Origin: Nitrospira sp.
GTDB lineage: Bacteria > Nitrospirota > Nitrospiria > Nitrospirales > Nitrospiraceae
Assembly (NCBI GenBank): GCA_024998685.1
Contig: JACOEH010000012.1
Coordinates: 1 to 64,000, forward strand
Direction of reading: 5' to 3'
DNA: 64,000 bases
Positions within the stretch are counted from its first letter, which is position 1. Every line of letters starts with the position of its first letter. The notes below the pieces were generated by a model. It was not told the origin of the DNA. It worked only from the letters and a program-made list of their open reading frames with translations, and made no database searches. This document shows, piece after piece, positions 58,358 through 64,000 of this stretch. The translations under genes were made by a program, and so were the position numbers.

Positions 58358-60220
58358 CTATAGGCTTTTGAGAAACTCAATCAGGTCAAGCCGTTCCTGA
58401 TGACTGAGCGCTCGTCCAATGACGCCGTTTCCGGTGGGCGCGCTCCTGAATTCGTGACCAGTGTTGAGATTGCCGGGGATCGACGTATCGAGCCGGAAGG
58501 TGCCGTCTGCACATTCGGTGCGATACCCCATTTTCGTCGGATCATATTCACGATCGCCCAAGCAGAAGATTACCGGGCGTTCCTCAACCGGCGACAATAA
58601 GGCATACAGAGTCGGCACCGACCCATTATGGAGAAAGGGTGCGGTCGCCCAAATTCCGTTGAGAGGCCTGGCCTTATAGATTGTTTTGGTCTGGAGGAGA
58701 TTCGGCCGGTACCCGTTCATTTGGTCGCGGTCGGCGGGCGCAATGTGATGCTCGTCGTACCAGGCTGTGGTTGCCTTATCGACAACTGTTGCGAGCGCGT
58801 TCCCAAACGTTCCCTCGATGAGTGTTCCATTGTCCTTGGGCGTTCCAGGAATACCGAGATACGGGGGAAGAGTGATCCGCCGTTCGCCCAAAATCTTCGC
58901 TTGACCTGAGTCTGTCCCAATCTCCGCAACCGGGATTTCGACCAGATCAAGATAGCGCTCACCGGCCTCATTTGGCGCCTGCCAGCGTGTATCGGTCCAG
59001 AAGGAAGTTTCATTCACCGGCGCGAGATGGCAGCTTTGACACAACTCCCGGTACAGGGCGCGACCGCGATCCTTGTGCCCTTGGTCGATGCTGCCCAGAA
59101 TATCTTCCGGCCACACCGGTGAGCGGAGGCCCTTGAAGCCGGGCGTGCCGGAATGCGGATTCTTGCCGGCCAGCAATTGCTCGATCTCATGTAATTCCTG
59201 AACTCCGACTGCAGACTTGTAGAGCGGCCGTGTGGGATTGACGAGATTAATTTTGGCGCCGACACCAAGCGCTTCACCAGCGTTGCGGAACATCGGCTGC
59301 ATAATGGATGCATCATATTCGACCCATGTAAACCAATAGGTATCCCAAATATGTGGGTAATTCACCGGAGCATTGTTACCTGTCAGATTGACCTTGGCCT
59401 CAAACCCCGGAGCCCCCAGCAGATTAGTAAAGAACACCTGCGTCCCGATTCGATTGATCGCGTCCAGGCGGGCAAACCCTTCTTCGACATTCTGATCGGC
59501 CACGGTATCGGTGATCGTCTTCACCTGTCGGATTCGGGCAAGCAGGGCCTTCAGCTTCCCTTGTAGCTGAGCAGCGCGATCCGTCGTATAGGCCTCACCC
59601 AGGACTCGTTTGGCAAATCGCTCAAATCGACCCGGTACGGTGTCTGTCTGAGTGAGTGCCAACTCGAGCGCATTGCGAAACTTGCCGAGGTCGGTAATGG
59701 CAGGCGCCCCATCAATGCGGAGACTGGTGCCCCGGTACTCGATCTGCCCCGTATGACAGGCGGCACAGGTAAATCCAATTTGATCGGGCTGCATCTCGCC
59801 GGTGACAGGATCTTGCGAAGCGGGCAACTTACTGAACCCGACCGGCAAACCGTCCGGGTTGCCGTAAAACGTAAGGTGTTTGTCTTGGGACCCAGCACCG
59901 CTTCCTACCTGTTTGGGACTGGGGATGAAGCCATACCGCCGCAGGTATTCCGAATCCGAGAGAAGGCTGGGAGTGCTCAGCGGAGAAAGTTCAGGTTGCT
60001 CGAGTGCCAAAAACCAGGTGTAGGGAACTGGCAAAGTGGAGGTGCCTTGCGAGACATGGTGAAACCAGAACCGTTCGTCGTCCGACCAGTTTTGCTCGAG
60101 CCACCGGGTTTGCTTCACCGGAGGATTGTGGGGAATGCCGGGCACAAACAGGGTGGGCATGGAACAACCGGTGATCGACACGAGTGTGAACACGATGAGT
60201 AACAGCGAATTCGTTTTCAT
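58358..60220 (-). CDS. Di-haem cytochrome c lipoprotein (RoxA/cytochrome c peroxidase-like)
   Basis: This 620-residue protein is a probable lipoprotein (LVSITGCS, lipobox cysteine near residue 18). Two haem c sites are present: CAACH at 152-156 and CQSCH at 394-398. The overall length and spacing fit the RoxA-like di-haem group rather than classical peroxidases (about 330 residues). The ATG at 60220 has GAGGAG upstream. It is predicted to be periplasmic. The substrate is unknown; no polymer-degradation genes adjoin. Confidence 0.85.
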   Translation of the reverse strand: MKTNSLLLIVFTLVSITGCSMPTLFVPGIPHNPPVKQTRWLEQNWSDDERFWFHHVSQGTSTLPVPYTWFLALEQPELSPLSTPSLLSDSEYLRRYGFIPSPKQVGSGAGSQDKHLTFYGNPDGLPVGFSKLPASQDPVTGEMQPDQIGFTCAACHTGQIEYRGTSLRIDGAPAITDLGKFRNALELALTQTDTVPGRFERFAKRVLGEAYTTDRAAQLQGKLKALLARIRQVKTITDTVADQNVEEGFARLDAINRIGTQVFFTNLLGAPGFEAKVNLTGNNAPVNYPHIWDTYWFTWVEYDASIMQPMFRNAGEALGVGAKINLVNPTRPLYKSAVGVQELHEIEQLLAGKNPHSGTPGFKGLRSPVWPEDILGSIDQGHKDRGRALYRELCQSCHLAPVNETSFWTDTRWQAPNEAGERYLDLVEIPVAEIGTDSGQAKILGERRITLPPYLGIPGTPKDNGTLIEGTFGNALATVVDKATTAWYDEHHIAPADRDQMNGYRPNLLQTKTIYKARPLNGIWATAPFLHNGSVPTLYALLSPVEERPVIFCLGDREYDPTKMGYRTECADGTFRLDTSIPGNLNTGHEFRSAPTGNGVIGRALSHQERLDLIEFLKSL

Positions 60221-60598
60221 ACTGGCTCCTCTTTGAACAGGCATGACGCTTTTTTCTTATGATCTAGATTAGGGCAAGGTTGTGCCACGGGCCATTTTAG
60301 AAGAAAGCGATTCGGATTTCAAAGTATTGTAACCATCTCGTGAGAAAGAATATGTAGAGGAGGTGAATCCATTCCGATCACCAGCGTGTCCCGATACGGG
60401 TTTGGTGAATTGTTTTTGCACTGTTGTGTGCAGTGCCGAATGCCTTGGTATGCGGAGCACCTAAGGTTGAGACCGAGGGGCGACATCCGTCTTGTGAATG
60501 CGACATGCCGCGCCGCCAGCGTATCGGGTAGATCCGGAATCTCCTTCTGGACCGATTCGCTGTATGTGGTATTAGGACGTTAACGTTTCTTGCCTTAG
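60221..60598. other. Intergenic region between cytochrome and toxin genes
   Basis: No convincing gene is present; a 65-codon plus-strand frame at 60386 has a composition unlike a protein. A 10-base palindrome ACGTTAACGT lies at 60577-60586. The cytochrome promoter should lie at the left end. Confidence 0.4.
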
Positions 60599-60919
60599 CT
60601 ACGCTCCGATCTGAACGAGTGATCTTGGCTGCAACATCGTAAGCGCCTTCTCAAGGTGCGGCACAAGGGGAAGAAGAGCCTGAAGCTCATTGGAGTGTGC
60701 CATGAGCACGACTACCGCGATGGGAAGGGTTGCCATATTCTGTTGGTAAGGCAGGTTTCGATCAACTGTGATGAATGCATCGAACTCCGCAGCCGCCAGT
60801 GTCAACAGCGCCCCGTTCTTCACACCGCTCCAACCCATTTCAACGACGGTTTTAATGGAATGTGCGGGCAGTGACCGGCGAAGACGATAGGGTACCGATT
60901 CGTCAAGCAGCAGGCGCAT
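60599..60919 (-). CDS. DUF5615 (PIN-like) toxin component
   Basis: This 106-residue protein starts MRLLLDESVPYRLRRSL; the first aspartate is the conserved acidic residue of the PIN-like fold. FDAFITVDRNLPYQQN is the second signature. Such proteins are probable RNases paired with DUF433 antitoxins. The ATG at 60919 is used, giving a 17-base overlap with the DUF433 gene. Confidence 0.88.
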   Translation of the reverse strand: MRLLLDESVPYRLRRSLPAHSIKTVVEMGWSGVKNGALLTLAAAEFDAFITVDRNLPYQQNMATLPIAVVVLMAHSNELQALLPLVPHLEKALTMLQPRSLVQIGA

Positions 60920-61121
60920 GAGCGAAAAGACGCTCCTTCGCTGCTTCAAGCACGGCTACGGCCACTTCACGAGAGACCGAGGGGAAGTCCTTCAGAAACT
61001 CTTCTAAAGACGAGCTGCCTTCCAGATAATCGAACAGAGTCTGAACCAGCACACGTGTTCCTTTGAAGCACAGTGCGCCGCTCATGATGTCCGGGTCACG
61101 ACTCAGATATTGGCTTTCCAT
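60903..61121 (-). CDS. DUF433 antitoxin
   Basis: This 72-residue DUF433 protein has YLSRDPDIMSGALCFKGTRV, then LFDYLEGSSSLEEFLKDFP and REVAVAVLEAAKERLF, a compact helical DNA-binding fold. It is encoded directly before, and overlapping, the DUF5615 gene, as is usual for this toxin-antitoxin pair. Confidence 0.88.
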   Translation of the reverse strand: MESQYLSRDPDIMSGALCFKGTRVLVQTLFDYLEGSSSLEEFLKDFPSVSREVAVAVLEAAKERLFAHAPAA

Positions 61122-61236
61122 GGGATCTCCGCATAACTGAAAGGCAAGTCTACCGGTACGAGCGACATAAGTCCATATCGGGAAGATGGTTGCGGCGGGA
61201 TGGGGGTTGAGTGGAGTCAGCCGTCACCGGGCTTTC

Positions 61237-62784
61237 TTATAGCACCCGCCAGGCGCGGCCGTCGTTTTGGATCAATCGATCCGCTTCGACCGGTCCCCAT
61301 GTCCCGGCTTGGTATTCGGGCAGCCACCGTTGTCCCGACTTGTCCCACGCTTCGAGGATCTGAGTGATCCACGCCCAGGACGCCTCCACGGCATCGCGCC
61401 GCATGAAGCGGGACGCGTCTCCCGCCATCACGTCGAGCAGAAGGCGTTCGTAGGCCTCCGGGGACGGTCGACCAAACACTTCTCCGTACTTGAAATTCAT
61501 TTCAACCGGATGGGTCTGGGTGCGGGTGCCTGGGACTCGCGAGACGATGCGGAGTGAGAGCCCTTCTTCAGGCTGAATTTTCAACGCTAAAACGTTTGGA
61601 GCTTGAGGCGTCTGTCCACCGGCGTTGAAGAGAATCTGGGGAATCTCTTTGAATTGAACGGCGACTTCGCTGGCCCGTAGCGGCAACGCTTTTCCTGTCC
61701 GTAAATAGAAAGGGACACCGGACCACCGCCAGTTTTCGACGAAACATTTCACGGCGACGTAGGTTTCAGTGGTGGAGTTCGGCTTCACGCCCTTTTCGCG
61801 GCGATAGCCCGGAACCGGCGTGCCATGGGCCGTCCCCTCCGTGTATTGCGCCCGCACGGTGAACTTTTCCACATCCTTGGCGGTGATGGGACGCAAGCAG
61901 CGAAGCACTTCCATCTTGGCGTTTCGCACCACGTCGGGGTCGAGCGAGTACGGCGGTTCCATGGCGACCAAGCACAACAATTGAAGCAAATGATTCTGGA
62001 TCATGTCCCGTAGTGCGCCGGCTTCTTCATAGTAAGTCGCTCTGGTTCCCACGCCTTCGGCTTCGCTGACAGTGATCTGGACGTGGTCGACGTATTTGTA
62101 GTTCCAGATCGGTTCGAAAATGCTGTTGGCGAATCGGACAACCATCAAATTCTGAACCGTCTCTTTGCCCAGATAATGATCAATCCTGAAAATCTGCGAT
62201 TCATCGAAGACGCGGCCTGTCACTTCATTGATGGCCTGCGCGGAAGCCAGGTCGCGCCCAACGGGTTTTTCCACGATGATGCGGGTATAGGGAGAACGAG
62301 CCCCAGGCGTTCCTGCCAGACCGGAACGAGACAAGCCTTCACAGGCAGACGTGAAGGAGCTGGGGGGAATGCTCAAATAGAAAATGCGATTGCCGGGCAG
62401 TCGGAAGTTTCGTTCGAGTTCCTCGACTCGCTCTTTCAAATGCACATAGGTCTGAGGATCGTCATTCCCACCTGCCAGGTAGAACAGGTGCTGAGAAAAG
62501 CCGCTCCACGTCTCTTCAATCAAGTCCTGCCGCGAATGTTTGATCACGCCGTCGCGGACGGCCGACCGGAATTCTTCATCGCTCATTGGGGTGCGGCCCA
62601 GGCCGAGCACGACGTAGTTCGGCGGCAGCAATCCGTCGAGCAGCAAATTATAGAGGGCGGGAATGAGGCGTCTGCGGGCCAAGTCTCCGGAGCCGCCGAA
62701 AATCACCAGCGTACAAGGTTCGATGGGTGTCAATGGTTCATGGGCCGGACTGATATCGATCCGTTGACTATTCGTTTGGGCCAT
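61237..62784 (-). CDS. zwf: Glucose-6-phosphate dehydrogenase
   Basis: This enzyme oxidises glucose 6-phosphate to 6-phosphogluconolactone and reduces NADP. Its 515 residues are typical. Coenzyme motif VIFGGSGDLARRRLIPAL and the catalytic RIDHYLGKETVQNLMVVRF are intact (the latter about 21 residues around 198-218). EKPVGRDL is the third landmark. Together with the downstream-adjacent gnd it supplies the oxidative branch of the pentose phosphate pathway. Confidence 0.97.
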   Translation of the reverse strand: MAQTNSQRIDISPAHEPLTPIEPCTLVIFGGSGDLARRRLIPALYNLLLDGLLPPNYVVLGLGRTPMSDEEFRSAVRDGVIKHSRQDLIEETWSGFSQHLFYLAGGNDDPQTYVHLKERVEELERNFRLPGNRIFYLSIPPSSFTSACEGLSRSGLAGTPGARSPYTRIIVEKPVGRDLASAQAINEVTGRVFDESQIFRIDHYLGKETVQNLMVVRFANSIFEPIWNYKYVDHVQITVSEAEGVGTRATYYEEAGALRDMIQNHLLQLLCLVAMEPPYSLDPDVVRNAKMEVLRCLRPITAKDVEKFTVRAQYTEGTAHGTPVPGYRREKGVKPNSTTETYVAVKCFVENWRWSGVPFYLRTGKALPLRASEVAVQFKEIPQILFNAGGQTPQAPNVLALKIQPEEGLSLRIVSRVPGTRTQTHPVEMNFKYGEVFGRPSPEAYERLLLDVMAGDASRFMRRDAVEASWAWITQILEAWDKSGQRWLPEYQAGTWGPVEADRLIQNDGRAWRVL

Positions 62785-62863
62785 CAGCGTCTCCCTAGCA
62801 GCATGTTGAGAAGGTCCACCGGCGTCGAAGTGCTTTCAACAGCATGTGTGTGATGCCGGGCTG

Positions 62864-63757
62864 TCATCGCCGGACGGCGTGACCACCGAAGGCATTCCGC
62901 AGGGCCGCCAGCATTTTTTCGGCAAACGATTCATCCTGCCGCGATCGAAACCGTGTGAAGAGCGCCGTCGTGAGGGTGGGAACCGGCACGTCCTTCTCTA
63001 TCGCATCGGCGATCATCCAGCGGCCTTCACCGGAATCTTGCACGTACCCTTTCAGTTTTTCCAACTTCTGATCGTCTTTGAGCGCGCTCGCGGCCAGCTC
63101 CAAAAGCCAGGATCGGACGACACTTCCGTGCATCCACAAATCGGCCACGCGCGCAAGATCGAGCTTGTACTCGCTCTTCGACATCAACTCAAATCCTTCG
63201 GCATAGGCTTGCATCATGCTGTACTCGATGCCGTTGTGTACCATTTTTACATAGTGTCCGGCACCGACCGCGCCGACATGGGCCCAGCCGTTTTCGGGCG
63301 CCAGAGTCTTCAACGCCGGTTCAAGCCGTTTGACGGCTGCCTCTTCTCCGCCGACCATGAGGCAATAGCCGACTTTCAGTCCCCAGATCCCTCCGCTGGT
63401 CCCCGCATCGACATAATGGATACCTTTTTTCTTCAACTCGCCGGCACGCCGCACATCGTCGTGAAATCTCGTGTTTCCGCCGTCCACGATGATGTCGCCT
63501 GCTTGCAGGAATGCCGCCACGGCCTGGATGGTTTCTTCGGTCGGGGCTCCGGAAGGAACCATCACCCACACGACACGCGGGACACTCAACTTTCCGACGA
63601 GATCGGAGAGGGACGAAGAACCGACACAGCCTTGGCTCTCAGCCTGTTTGATCAACTCGTCGGATCGATCATACACCACTACGCGATGTTGGTCGCGCCG
63701 AAGGCGTGTCACCATATTCATTCCCATCTTACCGAGGCCGATGAATCCCAGTTCCAT
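62864..63757 (-). CDS. gnd: 6-phosphogluconate dehydrogenase (decarboxylating, short NAD-type)
   Basis: This enzyme converts 6-phosphogluconate to ribulose 5-phosphate. At 297 residues it is the short GndA/YqeC form, not the 470-residue form. MELGFIGLGKMGMNMVTRL opens the Rossmann domain, DGGNTRFHDD and DAGTSGGIWGL bind substrate, and GHYVKMVHNGIEYSMMQA holds the catalytic Lys. The start at 63757 is conserved; the frame opens 10 codons earlier. zwf follows 79 bases downstream. Confidence 0.96.
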   Translation of the reverse strand: MELGFIGLGKMGMNMVTRLRRDQHRVVVYDRSDELIKQAESQGCVGSSSLSDLVGKLSVPRVVWVMVPSGAPTEETIQAVAAFLQAGDIIVDGGNTRFHDDVRRAGELKKKGIHYVDAGTSGGIWGLKVGYCLMVGGEEAAVKRLEPALKTLAPENGWAHVGAVGAGHYVKMVHNGIEYSMMQAYAEGFELMSKSEYKLDLARVADLWMHGSVVRSWLLELAASALKDDQKLEKLKGYVQDSGEGRWMIADAIEKDVPVPTLTTALFTRFRSRQDESFAEKMLAALRNAFGGHAVRR

Positions 63758-63892
63758 AAGAGCGCTCCTTGGTTTGTCGCCGGTCACAGCCGATGCGGTG
63801 TCCGTCGATCGATCTATAGGCTGGTGCGGCGGCTCCTCTCACGTTTGTGCGAATCACGTCCCTACGCAGAGGCAGCCGCTTGAATGCTCCGG

Positions 63893-64000
63893 TCAGTCGA
63901 TACGAGCAGGATTCGGGACATCCTTAAAAAGGAGATCGGCAAATTGCCGGCCAAAATTGAGCCGATCGGTCAAGGTGGTGGACGTTAAGAATTGTCCGGC
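63893..64000 (-). CDS. C-terminal end of an unidentified protein (partial)
   Basis: A minus-strand frame enters from the right edge and ends at the TGA at 63893-63895. The 35 visible residues include FLTSTTLTDRLNFGRQFADL and LLFKDVPNPARID. It lies upstream of gnd on the same strand and may belong to the same operon. The family cannot be named from this fragment. Confidence 0.45.
   Translation of the reverse strand, partial: AGQFLTSTTLTDRLNFGRQFADLLFKDVPNPARID

Noticed and set aside
60386-60583. 65-codon plus-strand ORF
   Set aside because: It is Cys/Arg-rich with no family, has weak initiation context and no neighbour on that strand.
62083-63883. Long plus-strand frames opposite zwf and gnd
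   Set aside because: They are shadows of two well-defined enzymes with no motifs of their own.

Overview
The window looks like a chromosomal segment of a Nitrospira-type bacterium (Nitrospirota). This is inferred from gene content and moderately GC-rich codon use; no rRNA marker is present to prove it. Housekeeping blocks include prolyl-tRNA synthetase, RseP, the dxr-cdsA-uppS envelope/isoprenoid operon, the TldD/PmbA protease pair, the hopanoid genes hpnD/hpnE, and zwf/gnd of the oxidative pentose phosphate pathway. No tRNA, rRNA or CRISPR array was seen.

Layout. 0-2.8 kb: small exported and membrane proteins and an RRM RNA-binding protein. 2.8-7.5 kb: a DEAD-box helicase, two PilZ proteins and a GAF-containing GspE/PilB-type ATPase. 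7.7-13.75 kb (minus strand): proS, rseP, dxr, cdsA, uppS. 13.9-18.8 kb (plus): tldD, pmbA, dienelactone hydrolase, PEBP-like protein and a hypothetical. 18.8-20.6 kb: a ParE-type toxin-antitoxin pair, a frameshifted HTH gene, an IS5-type transposase remnant and a decayed copy of the neighbouring AraC gene. 20.6-25.8 kb: an AraC regulator divergent from cupredoxin / type III polyketide synthase / methyltransferase / flavin oxidoreductase, a likely phenolic-lipid or quinone locus. 25.8-27.4 kb: a YefM/RelE-like module whose toxin lacks a normal start codon, flanked by fragments duplicated from its own antitoxin and from the adjacent uracil-DNA glycosylase.

28.4-43.0 kb is the unusual part. A sigma-54 activator is followed on the same strand by a transglutaminase-fold protein, two proteins sharing a DGxLYQ motif (one with a 360-bp tandem duplication and acidic nonapeptide repeats), two beta-rich proteins with a common C-terminal motif and a small Cys-rich protein. 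Next comes a run of at least nine ORFs that mostly open with an MYxxTxxxLGQ-like leader and fall into three paralogous families plus singletons. The run ends in a tail-fibre-like protein and an M23 peptidase. No terminase, portal, sheath, tube or known secretion ATPase is recognisable. I read it as a possible undescribed particle, or a shared-leader export or assembly system, built by duplicating leader-tagged cassettes. That function is inference.

43.1-64 kb: hpnE-hpnD with a cobalamin-binding protein and HAD hydrolase, an SH3-like protein, YjbQ, a membrane Ser/Thr kinase, PHP phosphoesterase, a FolB-methyltransferase fusion, an HD-GYP/HEAT-repeat pair, SGNH esterase, thioredoxin, a di-haem cytochrome lipoprotein, a DUF433/DUF5615 toxin-antitoxin pair, zwf and gnd. 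The window ends inside another minus-strand gene.
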